A program made the position numbers and the translations under genes. This document shows positions 8,837 to 16,826 of a DNA stretch of 53,047 nt, in pieces. Location: NCBI GenBank assembly GCA_005779305.1, contig SXJR01000584.1, positions 1-53,047 of the forward strand, written 5' to 3'. This stretch comes from Myxococcales bacterium. Its GTDB lineage: Bacteria > Myxococcota_A > Polyangia > Haliangiales > Haliangiaceae. Position 1 is the first letter of the stretch. Each line of letters begins with the position of its first letter. The notes below the pieces were generated by a model. That model had not been told where the DNA came from. It searched no databases and saw nothing but the letters and a program-made list of their open reading frames with translations.

Positions 8837-9766
8837 ATGCGTCGGACACCTGGTCGCCCGGTTCTCGTCCTCGCCCTCGCGCTCGCCACCGCTGCCTGCA
8901 CCGGCGACGCGCCGCCGACCGGCGGTGATCCCGATGCCGCCTTCGGCGATCCCGACGCTGCCACCGGCGAGCCCGACGGCGGCGGGACCACCGACGCGCC
9001 CGCCGGCCCGCAGCCCGGCGATGGCGTGGTGTGGACCACGTGGAACGACGTGCAGAGCCGGTCGAACCCGGCCTGGGGCGCCGACCTGACCGACATCGCC
9101 AACCACCTGCCGTCATCGTACGGCAACCAGTACTGGGACGCCGATCCCATCACCGCCGGACACGAGACCAGCCACGGCATCCACGCTCACCTGCGCGTGT
9201 ATGTCCACCAGGGCAGCGAACGGGTCAACGCCTTCTACGTGCTCGGTGACAAGGCCGCGTACGTGGTCGAGCCCGGCATCCGCAAGTCGGCGATCGCCGC
9301 CCACGTGCCGGCCAGCCTGCGCGGCTCGCGCTACGCGCTCTACATCACCGGCCAGGTGGCGTGGGACGACACCCCGCTCTACATCTGGGACGAGTGGAAC
9401 GCGTACGTCAATGGCGCCGAGGTCGGCGTCGACATGGCCACCAGCGGTCTGTGGACGCGCGGCTGGCGCGACGCGGTCATGGGCCCGATCGAGTTCAACG
9501 TCTACGCGCTGGCGACGGCCATGGCGGTCAAGGCCGGCGACCCGGCGTATTTCGCGAGCAACACCCAGTTCAAGGAGTTCCTGGCCTGGAACCTGCGCCG
9601 CTCGATGGAGCTCTTCCGCGCCGGCCGCGTCCTCCCCGACTTCGAGTGGGACACGCAAGACACGTACTACGACAAGCTCAAGACCAGCGCCGACGCCGAC
9701 GCCATGCGGCGCTTCGCGCGCGAGACCTACGGCGAGGCCTGGACGCTCGCCGTGCTCGGCTTCTAG
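8837..9766 (+). CDS. Lipoprotein with HExxH motif, putative zinc metallopeptidase
   Basis: 309 residues. A signal peptide ends in lipobox ATAAC (VLALALATAAC), then a low-complexity Asp/Pro/Gly linker (GDPDAA, GEPDGG), a style common to myxobacterial lipoproteins. The folded domain contains HETSHGIHAH at about residue 112, a match to the zincin HExxH signature, followed by an aromatic-rich region (YIWDEWNAYVNGAEVGVD) that could supply the third ligand (Glu or Asp). The remainder is mostly helical. No family could be named with confidence. The protein is predicted at the periplasmic or outer face of an envelope membrane. It stands alone between a convergent NADAR gene and the kinase gene. Peptidase function is inferred only from HETSH. 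Confidence 0.75.
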   Translation: MRRTPGRPVLVLALALATAACTGDAPPTGGDPDAAFGDPDAATGEPDGGGTTDAPAGPQPGDGVVWTTWNDVQSRSNPAWGADLTDIANHLPSSYGNQYWDADPITAGHETSHGIHAHLRVYVHQGSERVNAFYVLGDKAAYVVEPGIRKSAIAAHVPASLRGSRYALYITGQVAWDDTPLYIWDEWNAYVNGAEVGVDMATSGLWTRGWRDAVMGPIEFNVYALATAMAVKAGDPAYFASNTQFKEFLAWNLRRSMELFRAGRVLPDFEWDTQDTYYDKLKTSADADAMRRFARETYGEAWTLAVLGF

Positions 9767-9814
9767 CCCGCGTCTTTTGGCATATAGTCGGGGGTGGGCC
9801 GCGAGACGCCGTCG

Positions 9815-12800
9815 ATGACAGCACCCGACGCCGCCGTGGATGAGCGTGCCCCGCTCAGCGGGCGCCAGCTGGGCGACTTCGTGCTGCGCGAGCTCCTGGG
9901 CGAAGGGGGATTCGGTGCGGTCTACCGCGCCGACCAGCCGGTGCTGGGTCGCGAGGTGGTGGTGAAGGTGCTCAAGGCCCGGCGCACCGCCGAGCCCGCG
10001 CTGGCGTCGCGGTTCCTGCGCGAAGCGCAGCTCGCGTCGCGGCTCGATCATCCCTTCGCGGCCCATGTCTACGCCTTCGGAGCCGAACCCGACGGCGTGT
10101 TGTGGATCGCCATGGAGCTGGTTCGCGGCACCTCGCTGGCGGCGCTCATCGAGGCCCAGGGCGCCATTCCGCTGGACCGATTCGCGCCCCTTCTCGAGCG
10201 CATCTGCGACGTCGTCCACGCCGCCCACGAGCGCGGGATCGTGCACCGCGATCTGAAACCCGCCAACGTGATGGTGCTGGCTCGCGCCGGACGGCTCCTG
10301 CCCAAGCTGCTCGACTTCGGGATCGCCAAGGCGCACGAGGAGGGCGAGATCGGGACCGCCGACGAGCCCGCGTCGAGCGAGGCCGAGTCCCGCATGACGC
10401 GCGCCGGTGCCGTCCTCGGCTCGCCGCCGTACATGGCGCCCGAGCTGTGGCTCCGGGCCGCGGACGCCGACGCGCGCGCCGACGTCTACGCCCTGGGTGC
10501 GCTGACGTTCGAGGCGCTGACCGGGCGGCTGCCGTTCGAGGGCGGTACCGTTTCCGAGATCGCGCGAGGCCACGCGCGCGCGGCGGTGCCGTCGCTGCCG
10601 GCGGGGTTTCCGCCCGAGCTCGACGCGGTGCTCGCGCGCGCGATGGCCAAGCGACCCGAGGATCGCTACCAGACCGCGCTCGAGATGGCCGCGGCGTTCG
10701 AGGTGGCCGCGGGCACCGCCGGCGACGGCTCGACGCTGCCACAGCTCGACGAATCGCTGCGCGACGCGTTCATCCTCGGTGCACCTCAACCGCTGGCCGA
10801 GACCGTCGCGGCCCTCGAGGGCGCCCGCAACGTGCACCAGGCGGTCGAGGCGCTCTGGGACGTGGTCCACGCCGCGATCCGCTGGATCGGCGTCGTGGCG
10901 CTGGCATGTCGGACGCGCGCGGCACCGAGCGGCGACGCCGATCCCGCCGAGCTCGCCGAGCTCCTGGTCCGGCTGGGCAAGGGCCGGCTCGACCAGCGCG
11001 CCTGGACCGAGCTGGCGCGGGCGCTGACGGCGCCGTTCCAGGCCCACCGCGAAGCGTGTCCGATCCCCGAGCTGGTTCCCCTCTGTCACGGGCCGGCCGC
11101 GGCCGCGCTCGATCGCCTGCTGGCGCTGCGGACCCAGGTCGAGAGCGGCGCCGGTCGCAGCGAGGATCAACGACGCGAGCTGTACGCGCAGGGTCTGCGC
11201 GATCTCGGCGAGCTGCTGAGCGAGCTGGCGGCGCTCGACGCGTACGTGGTCGTCGTGCCCAGGGCGGGACGGAGCGAGCGCTGGAGCGGGCTGCGGCGCT
11301 CTCCGCGGACGCTGATGATCCGCCGCAGCCGCGTGCTGACCGATGGCCACCCGGTCCTCGTCGATCGGGGCGGGCGCCCGGTCGTGTCGTTGTGGCCGAT
11401 GGTGCAGGTGGCGCCGCCGGCGCCGGGCCAGGACGAGGAGCTGTTCTTCTTCGATGGCTGCGCGCCGCACGGAGGCCGCTTGCTCGCGATCCCACGCGGC
11501 TTCGAGCACCACGACGACGAGCTACGCACGTGGTTTCGCGAGCACTTCTTCGCCGCCGCCGAGGGCGGAGCGCCGCCGTCGACGCTCGAACGTGCGCCCT
11601 ACCGCGGCCTCGAGGCCTTCCGTCCCGAGGACGCGGCCGCGTTCTTCGGTCGCGAGCGCGAAGTCGACGCGCTCCTCAACCGGCTGCGCGTCGCGCCGCT
11701 CGTGGTCGTGGTCGGGCCCTCGGGCGTGGGCAAGAGCTCGTTCGTCCAGGCCGGCGTCATCCCCGCGCTCCCCGCCGACTGGCGCGCGCTCACCGTGCGG
11801 CCTGGCCCGGCGCCGCTCGCTGCCCTCCAGGCGCGCCTGGCCCGCGAGGGCGTGGCGGTCTCGGATCTCGAGCTCGCCGCCGATCCATCGTCCCTCGGCG
11901 CGCACGTGCGGGCCGTCGCCGAGCGCGACGCGACCACCATGGTCGTCGTGGTCGATCAGCTCGAGGAGATGTTCACGCAGTGCCGCGATCCCGTCGAGCA
12001 AGCGCGCTACGCCACCGCGATCGCGTCGCTGGCGCGCTCCGCCGAGGATCGGGTGCGGGTGGTCATCACCTTGCGCGACGATTTCCTGGTCCGGGCCGAG
12101 GAGCTACCCGCGCTGCGCGATCGGCTGGCCCAGGGAATGAAGGTCCTGACCACGCCGCTGGCCGATGATCTGCGCCGCATCCTCGTCGAGCCAGCACGCC
12201 TGGCCGGCTATGGCTTCGACAGCCGCGAGCTGCCCACCCGCATCATCACCGAGGTCGCCGGCCAGCCCGGTGCGCTGGCGCTGATCTCGTTCACCGCCGA
12301 CCAGCTGTGGCGCCGACGCGATCGCCACTTCAAGCAGCTGACCCGCGCGGCGTACGAGGAGGTCGGCGGGGTCGGCGGGGCCCTGGCCCGGCACGCCGAG
12401 GAGGTCATGACCGAGCTGTCGCCGGAGGAGGCTCGTCTCGTGCGCGAGGCGTTCCGCCACCTGGTCACCAGCGAAGGGACGCGCCAGGTGCTGTCACGGA
12501 TCGAGCTGGAACAGCTGCTGGGTGGCGGCGAGGGCCGCGCGGCCGCGGTGATCGAGCGTCTGATCGCGGCTCGCCTCCTCAACGCCTCGCAGATCGACGG
12601 AGAATCGGACCGCATCGAGATCATCCATGAAGCGCTGGTCGCGGCGTGGCCGCGGCTGGTCACCTGGCGCCGCGAGGACGCCGAGGGGGCGCGCCTGCGC
12701 GATGAGCTTCGCGCCGCCGCCCGCCAGTGGGACGCCCGCTCCCGACCGCGCAGCCTGCTGTGGCGCGACGAGGCGCTGGCCGAGTACCGGGTGTGGCGGT

Positions 12801-15151
12801 CGCGCCAGCCCGGCGGTCTCACCGAGGTCGAGGAGGCCTTCGCGGCGGCCAGCCTCGCCGAGGGGGCGCGCGCGCGTCGGGCGCGGACCACCGCGATCGC
12901 CTCGGTGTTCGCGTTGCTGGTGGCGGGTCTGGTCGTCGTGCTCGTGCTCAACGGCCGCATCGCCCGCCAGCGCCGCGGCGCCGAGATCGAGCGGGCCCGC
13001 GCCGAGGCCGAGCGGGCCAAGGCCGAGACCAACGCCCACACCGCCGGTGAACGGCTGGCGGCGCTCTACGCCGAGCAGGGGCGGCAGGCCATGCTGGCCG
13101 GTGACCCCATGCGTGGCTACCTGTACCTGCGCGAGGCGGGTGATCAGGGCGCCGACGACGCCGGTCTGCGCGCACTCCTGAGCCGTGCCGAGCGCCTGCT
13201 CGACCTGCAGCTCCGCTCGTTCGACGGCCACCGCGGCCGCGTCTACACGGTCGGGTTCAGCCCCGACGGCGGTACGCTGGCCTCGAGCGGCGACGACGGC
13301 ACCGCGCGCATCTGGGACGTCACCACCGGCGCCGAGCTGAGGACGCTGCCGGCGCACACCGCACCGGTGCGCGCGCTGGCGATGAGCCCCGATGGACGGC
13401 GCCTGGCGACCGCGAGCCTCGACGGCACGTCCGCGATCTGGGACCGCGCGACCGGCGCGCGGGTCGCGACCCTCGACGCCGGAGGGCCTGCGCTCTACGC
13501 GCTGGCCTACAGCGGAAGCGGCGAGCTGGTGGTGACGGCTGGCGCCGACGGCCAGGTCCGCACGTGGTCGGCCGACTCGGGTGCACCGGTCGCCCGGCTG
13601 CTCGGGCACGATGCGCGGGTCTGGTCGGCGCGTTTCCTGGCCTCGGGCGACCGCGTCGTCACCGCCAGCGACGACGCGACCGCGCGGGTGTGGGACGCGC
13701 GTAGCGGCCGGCTCCTGCGGGTGCTGGAAGGCCACGGCGGCGCCGTGCGTACGGCCGAGGCCTCGGCCGATGGCGCGCGCATCGTGACGTCGAGCTGGGA
13801 TCGGACCGCGCGGATCTGGGACACGACCAGCGGTCGCTCGCTGGCCACGCTCACCGGGCACGCCGCGCGGGTCCGCGCCGCCGAGTTCAGCCGCGACGGT
13901 CGCCGGGTGGTGACGGCGGGCGACGATCGAACCGCCAAGGTGTGGGACGCCGCGACGGGTGGGCTGCTGATCTCCCTCGATGGGCACGATGGCCCACTGG
14001 GGTCGGCCAGGTTCATGGACGCCGCCGGCGAGCGGGTGGTGACCACCAGCGGCGACGGCACGGCGCGGATCTGGGATGCGCGCAGCGGCCAGCAGATCGT
14101 GTCGCTGGTCGGCCATCTCGACAGCGTGATCGATGCCGCCATCAGCCCCGACCGGACGCGCATCGCGACCGCCAGCTTCGACGCCCGGGTGATGCTGTGG
14201 GATGCGACGGCCGAGGATGTCCGGCTGGTGATCGCCGGGCACGACGGGGCACGGGCGGCCGCGTACTTCGACGGCGGGGCGCGGATCGTGAGCGTCGGGG
14301 AGGACGCCACCCTCCGCATCTGGGACGGGCGCACCGGCGCGGCGCTCGACCGGATCACGGCCAGCCAGCCGCTTCGCGCCGTGGACGCGTCGCCCTCCCG
14401 ATCGGAGGCCATCGTCTCCACTGACGATGCGATCGAGATCTGGGAGCTCGGCGCGAAACCCGCGAGGCGGGCCCGGTTCGCGGGCGCGGCGGTCGCGGCT
14501 TACGACGACGCTGGCGCCATCGTCGTCGTCCCTCAGCCGAGCTCCGTCCAGCTCGTCGATGCCGCCACCGGCACGCCGCTGCGAACGCTCGCGGTCGGAT
14601 CGGTGACCTGCGCCGCCATCCGTCGGGACCGAGGGATGATCGTGCTCGTCCACGGCAACCAGGCCGAGATCTGGGACCTGGTCACTGGCCAGCGCCGGTT
14701 CGTCCTGGAAGGGCACACCCTGCCGATCACGGCGTGCGACCTCAGCCCAGACGGGAGTCGGGTGTTGACCGCGAGCCTCGACAAGACGGCGTCGATCTGG
14801 GATCCGGGCAGCGGCGCGTTGCTCGCCACGCTCGAAGGCCACACCGATGGACTCACCGACGCGGCCTTCAGCCCGGATGGTTCGCTGGTGGCCACCGGAA
14901 GCATGGATACGACCGTCTCACTGTGGTCCGTTCGCGGGGGCCAGCGTCTGCTGTCGCTCGAGCGGCACGCCGGGCTCATCGCCAGCGTGTCGTGGAGCGC
15001 GGACGGACGCGCGCTCCTCACCGCGAGCGGCGATGGGACGTCGCTGGTTTGGCAGCCCTGGGGCGATCCGGCCCGTACAACGACGGCCCGTCCGTGTCGC
15101 TTCGCGCTCCGCCTCGAGAACGGACGGCCGGTCCGCGCGACCTGTCCGTGA
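9815..15151 (+). CDS. Giant Ser/Thr kinase - nSTAND NTPase - WD40 signalling protein
   Basis: 1778 residues from ATG 9815; GTG 9794 is an in-frame alternative. Order of domains: a Hanks kinase (about 20-290) with GEGGFGAVY, VVVKVLK, HRDLKPAN, DFGIAK and APELW; a linker domain; an nSTAND module starting PYRGLEAFRPEDAAAFFGRE with Walker A GPSGVGKSS (about residue 634) and Walker B VVVVDQLEEMF; a transmembrane helix (about 1026-1046, ASVFALLVAGLVVVLVL); then about 15 WD40-type repeats to the C-terminus, several with GH...D and IWD ends, enough for two propellers. Repeats 9 to 12 have lost the GH/WD signatures. Such proteins are conflict or stress sensors in complex bacteria; the ligand is unknown. 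The gene converges on the lanC-like gene 11 bases away. Confidence 0.92.
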   Translation: MTAPDAAVDERAPLSGRQLGDFVLRELLGEGGFGAVYRADQPVLGREVVVKVLKARRTAEPALASRFLREAQLASRLDHPFAAHVYAFGAEPDGVLWIAMELVRGTSLAALIEAQGAIPLDRFAPLLERICDVVHAAHERGIVHRDLKPANVMVLARAGRLLPKLLDFGIAKAHEEGEIGTADEPASSEAESRMTRAGAVLGSPPYMAPELWLRAADADARADVYALGALTFEALTGRLPFEGGTVSEIARGHARAAVPSLPAGFPPELDAVLARAMAKRPEDRYQTALEMAAAFEVAAGTAGDGSTLPQLDESLRDAFILGAPQPLAETVAALEGARNVHQAVEALWDVVHAAIRWIGVVALACRTRAAPSGDADPAELAELLVRLGKGRLDQRAWTELARALTAPFQAHREACPIPELVPLCHGPAAAALDRLLALRTQVESGAGRSEDQRRELYAQGLRDLGELLSELAALDAYVVVVPRAGRSERWSGLRRSPRTLMIRRSRVLTDGHPVLVDRGGRPVVSLWPMVQVAPPAPGQDEELFFFDGCAPHGGRLLAIPRGFEHHDDELRTWFREHFFAAAEGGAPPSTLERAPYRGLEAFRPEDAAAFFGREREVDALLNRLRVAPLVVVVGPSGVGKSSFVQAGVIPALPADWRALTVRPGPAPLAALQARLAREGVAVSDLELAADPSSLGAHVRAVAERDATTMVVVVDQLEEMFTQCRDPVEQARYATAIASLARSAEDRVRVVITLRDDFLVRAEELPALRDRLAQGMKVLTTPLADDLRRILVEPARLAGYGFDSRELPTRIITEVAGQPGALALISFTADQLWRRRDRHFKQLTRAAYEEVGGVGGALARHAEEVMTELSPEEARLVREAFRHLVTSEGTRQVLSRIELEQLLGGGEGRAAAVIERLIAARLLNASQIDGESDRIEIIHEALVAAWPRLVTWRREDAEGARLRDELRAAARQWDARSRPRSLLWRDEALAEYRVWRSRQPGGLTEVEEAFAAASLAEGARARRARTTAIASVFALLVAGLVVVLVLNGRIARQRRGAEIERARAEAERAKAETNAHTAGERLAALYAEQGRQAMLAGDPMRGYLYLREAGDQGADDAGLRALLSRAERLLDLQLRSFDGHRGRVYTVGFSPDGGTLASSGDDGTARIWDVTTGAELRTLPAHTAPVRALAMSPDGRRLATASLDGTSAIWDRATGARVATLDAGGPALYALAYSGSGELVVTAGADGQVRTWSADSGAPVARLLGHDARVWSARFLASGDRVVTASDDATARVWDARSGRLLRVLEGHGGAVRTAEASADGARIVTSSWDRTARIWDTTSGRSLATLTGHAARVRAAEFSRDGRRVVTAGDDRTAKVWDAATGGLLISLDGHDGPLGSARFMDAAGERVVTTSGDGTARIWDARSGQQIVSLVGHLDSVIDAAISPDRTRIATASFDARVMLWDATAEDVRLVIAGHDGARAAAYFDGGARIVSVGEDATLRIWDGRTGAALDRITASQPLRAVDASPSRSEAIVSTDDAIEIWELGAKPARRARFAGAAVAAYDDAGAIVVVPQPSSVQLVDAATGTPLRTLAVGSVTCAAIRRDRGMIVLVHGNQAEIWDLVTGQRRFVLEGHTLPITACDLSPDGSRVLTASLDKTASIWDPGSGALLATLEGHTDGLTDAAFSPDGSLVATGSMDTTVSLWSVRGGQRLLSLERHAGLIASVSWSADGRALLTASGDGTSLVWQPWGDPARTTTARPCRFALRLENGRPVRATCP

Positions 15152-15162
15152 GCGATCGCCCG

Positions 15163-16221
15163 TCACGAGAGCGCGAACGCGCGATCCCATGCGGGTTCAC
15201 GATCCGAGGTCGCGGCCAGCAACGCCAGCGCGACCCCGGCCGCGCCGTGCACGACGCCCACCTCGTCGTGCCAGTCCAGCTCCTTCCCCGTCGCCGCGAT
15301 CCACGCTCGATAGCCGCCGATGCCGCGGTCGGTCCGGAGCTCGAGCGCGCGGGCGAACCAGTGTCGGGCGGCGTCGGCGCAGCTCGGGTCGCCGGTCGCC
15401 TGGTAGATCCGGTTGAACAGGTGCCCGAGGCCGGCAGCGCCGTGGCAGAAGCTGGCGTCGCGGACCACCTCCGCGTGGCGATGTCGACCGGCGGCGTCGC
15501 GCGCGATCGCGACCGCGGTCTGTTCGAGGGTCAGGTCTCCCAGCGTTCGTGCCATCGCGAGCAGCGCCGCGCCGAACCCGATGTCGGCATGGCACCAGCC
15601 GAACACCGGAACCCGCGCGAGCTCCGGCAAGCGGACGAGGGCTCGTTCGAGCGCGGTCATCGTGACCTGGCGTGCACGCGCGCCCGCGCCGGCATGGATC
15701 ATCGCTGACGCGATGCCGGCGATCCCGTGGGCCACGCCGAGCAGGCTGCGCGGTCCCGCCCAGGTGTCCAGGCGAGCGGCCAGCGCTTCGACGATGCGGA
15801 GCGCGGTCTCGCTTGCCCCGGGCCGGGGCAAGCGTTCGCGGACGTGGACGAGCAGACCCGCGAGCCCGTTCATCAGATCGAGCTCGCCCCAGTCCCCGAG
15901 CGACGCGGTGATCGCCTGGTCGAGCTCATCGTCGTCGGGATCGAGCAGGCCGAGGTGAGTGCCGACCCAGCCCACGCCGACGAACCCGCGGTGCAGCGAC
16001 GGCGGTGTCGCGGCGGCGGCGGTGGCGGCGAGCGCGCGGTCGAAATGACGTTCGGCCTCCGGGCCACCAGGATCCAGGTAGCCGAACAACAGCGCCACGC
16101 CGCTGGACCCGCGGCCCAGCGAGGCGTCGGGCGCCTCGCGATCGAGCGCGCGCGCGATCTCCTCGATCGTCGAGGTGGCTCGCGCGCGCAGGTCACCGTC
16201 GAGCAGCGGGGCCCAGGCCAT
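15163..16221 (-). CDS. lanC: LanC-like lanthionine cyclase (second copy, beside precursors)
   Basis: 352 residues. Lanthipeptide cyclases add Cys thiols to dehydroalanine or dehydrobutyrine, using a zinc ion. Motifs visible: GVAHGIAG (family GxxHG), GWCHADIG (Cys at about 210, the zinc ligand; canonical is WCYG, so Tyr is replaced by His), and FCHGAAG (Cys259-His260, remaining zinc ligands). All three metal ligands are therefore kept. The N-terminus APLLDGDLRARA resembles that of the other cyclase at 23294-24523, supporting this start. The gene lies 54 bases after the 59-residue precursor gene and is probably transcribed with it from the sigma54-type promoter at 16689-16704. It may serve the two adjacent precursors specifically. 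Confidence 0.92.
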   Translation of the reverse strand: MAWAPLLDGDLRARATSTIEEIARALDREAPDASLGRGSSGVALLFGYLDPGGPEAERHFDRALAATAAAATPPSLHRGFVGVGWVGTHLGLLDPDDDELDQAITASLGDWGELDLMNGLAGLLVHVRERLPRPGASETALRIVEALAARLDTWAGPRSLLGVAHGIAGIASAMIHAGAGARARQVTMTALERALVRLPELARVPVFGWCHADIGFGAALLAMARTLGDLTLEQTAVAIARDAAGRHRHAEVVRDASFCHGAAGLGHLFNRIYQATGDPSCADAARHWFARALELRTDRGIGGYRAWIAATGKELDWHDEVGVVHGAAGVALALLAATSDREPAWDRAFALS

Positions 16222-16275
16222 GCAGCCGCATCATCTACCAGCCGCCGCCATGGCGCGAGCGAGCCGAGGACGAGG

Positions 16276-16455
16276 TCAGAACGACGTCATCATGCAACAG
16301 CAGTCGGTCCGCAGGACCGTTGGCCAGCCCTCATCGTCCTCCGCGTGGCCACCGACGACGCGAGCGAGGTCGGCCGCCGGCACGCTTCGCGGCGTCATCT
16401 GGCGGAGCGATTCGCGGTTGAGCAGGAGCTTGCGGTTCTTCTGGTTGGGCTTCAT
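16276..16455 (-). CDS. lanA: Lanthipeptide precursor peptide with CCC core (59 aa)
   Basis: A 59-residue peptide, shorter than usual gene-finding cut-offs. Leader: MKPNQKNRKLLLNRESLR, then QMTPRSVPAADLARVVGG, nearly identical in layout to the neighbouring 60-residue precursor. A double-Gly site after residue 36 fits cleavage by a C39 peptidase. The predicted core of 23 residues begins with an acidic stretch (HAEDDEG) and ends RTDCCCMMTSF: three adjacent Cys, with Thr at core positions 10 and 14 available upstream as dehydration sites. It starts 26 bases after the stop of the first precursor and precedes the lanC-like gene by 54 bases. The leader repeat and the neighbourhood make this a real gene; the ring pattern is unknown. 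Confidence 0.9.
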   Translation of the reverse strand: MKPNQKNRKLLLNRESLRQMTPRSVPAADLARVVGGHAEDDEGWPTVLRTDCCCMMTSF

Positions 16456-16481
16456 GGAGCGATCCGTTCTCGAGTGTGACG

Positions 16482-16664
16482 TCAGTCTTCGGACATCAGG
16501 GGGCAGCAGTTGCGATACGTGCAGAAGTCGCTGGGCCGCGCCTCTTCCTCACTCTGGCCACCGACGACACGTGCGAGGTCGGCCGGTGGCACCTGGCGTG
16601 GCGTCATCTGGCGGAGTGTTTCTCGATGGAGCTGGAGCTTCCGGATCGGCCTGATCGGTTTCAT
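16482..16664 (-). CDS. lanA: Lanthipeptide precursor peptide (60 aa)
   Basis: 60 residues. Leader MKPIRPIRKLQLHRETLR followed by QMTPRQVPPADLARVVGG; the K-L-x-L-x-R-E-x-L-R pattern is the kind bound by class I LanB enzymes. Cleavage is expected after Gly36. The 24-residue core QSEEEARPSDF... has Ser at 2, 9 and 22, Thr at 13 and Cys at 12, 17 and 18, so two or three thioether rings are possible. A purine-rich ribosome site (AGGGGGA) lies just before the ATG, and a sigma54-like -24/-12 element ends about 25 bases upstream of the ATG. It is the first gene of a short unit with the second precursor and a LanC. It is followed by a paralogous precursor, showing duplication and core divergence. Confidence 0.92.
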   Translation of the reverse strand: MKPIRPIRKLQLHRETLRQMTPRQVPPADLARVVGGQSEEEARPSDFCTYRNCCPLMSED

Positions 16665-16688
16665 GAGGTCCCCCTGCTCGGGTGAGTC

Positions 16689-16704
16689 TGCACCTCCTGA
16701 GCCA
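16689..16704 (-). promoter_or_regulatory. Sigma54-type -24/-12 promoter for precursor pair
   Basis: On the minus strand the element reads TGGCTCAGGAGGTGCA. It keeps the GG and GC pairs 10 bases apart and matches 9 of 12 fixed positions of TGGCACGnnnnTTGCW. The predicted start, about 12 bases past the GC, leaves a short leader containing the ribosome site before ATG 16664. The upstream 110 bases are locally AT-richer than the rest of the window and hold two palindromes, as expected for activator-bound promoters. Confidence 0.7.
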
Positions 16705-16728
16705 CCCGATTTTCGTGATCAAGACTAC

Positions 16729-16744
16729 AGTTATTGCAGTAACT
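16729..16744. promoter_or_regulatory. Palindrome upstream of precursor promoter
   Basis: AGTTATTGCAGTAACT is an inverted repeat with five-base arms AGTTA/TAACT around TTGCAG. It lies 25-40 bases upstream of the -24 element in an AT-rich gap. It may be an operator; nothing else is known. Confidence 0.45.
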
Positions 16745-16798
16745 CGATGGGCGACGCGGTCAGTCAACAATCTGGGATCACCGAGAATTCACAATAGA

Positions 16799-16815
16799 TG
16801 CACAACTGTTGCGCA
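16799..16815. promoter_or_regulatory. Candidate activator site (dyad) upstream of precursor promoter
   Basis: TGCACAACTGTTGCGCA is a 17-bp dyad with 8-base arms and one mismatch, about 95-110 bases upstream of the -24 element and 12 bases beyond the stop of the sigma54 activator gene. Position and symmetry are those of an upstream activating sequence for a Fis-type HTH dimer. The half-site TGCGCAAC recurs near the 30472 promoter. Confidence 0.5.
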
Positions 16816-16826
16816 AGCTGTTCACA

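Noticed and set aside
12494-14842. A 782-codon minus-strand frame opposite the WD40 repeats
   Set aside because: It has periodic low-complexity sequence that simply mirrors the WD40 repeats; no start signal.
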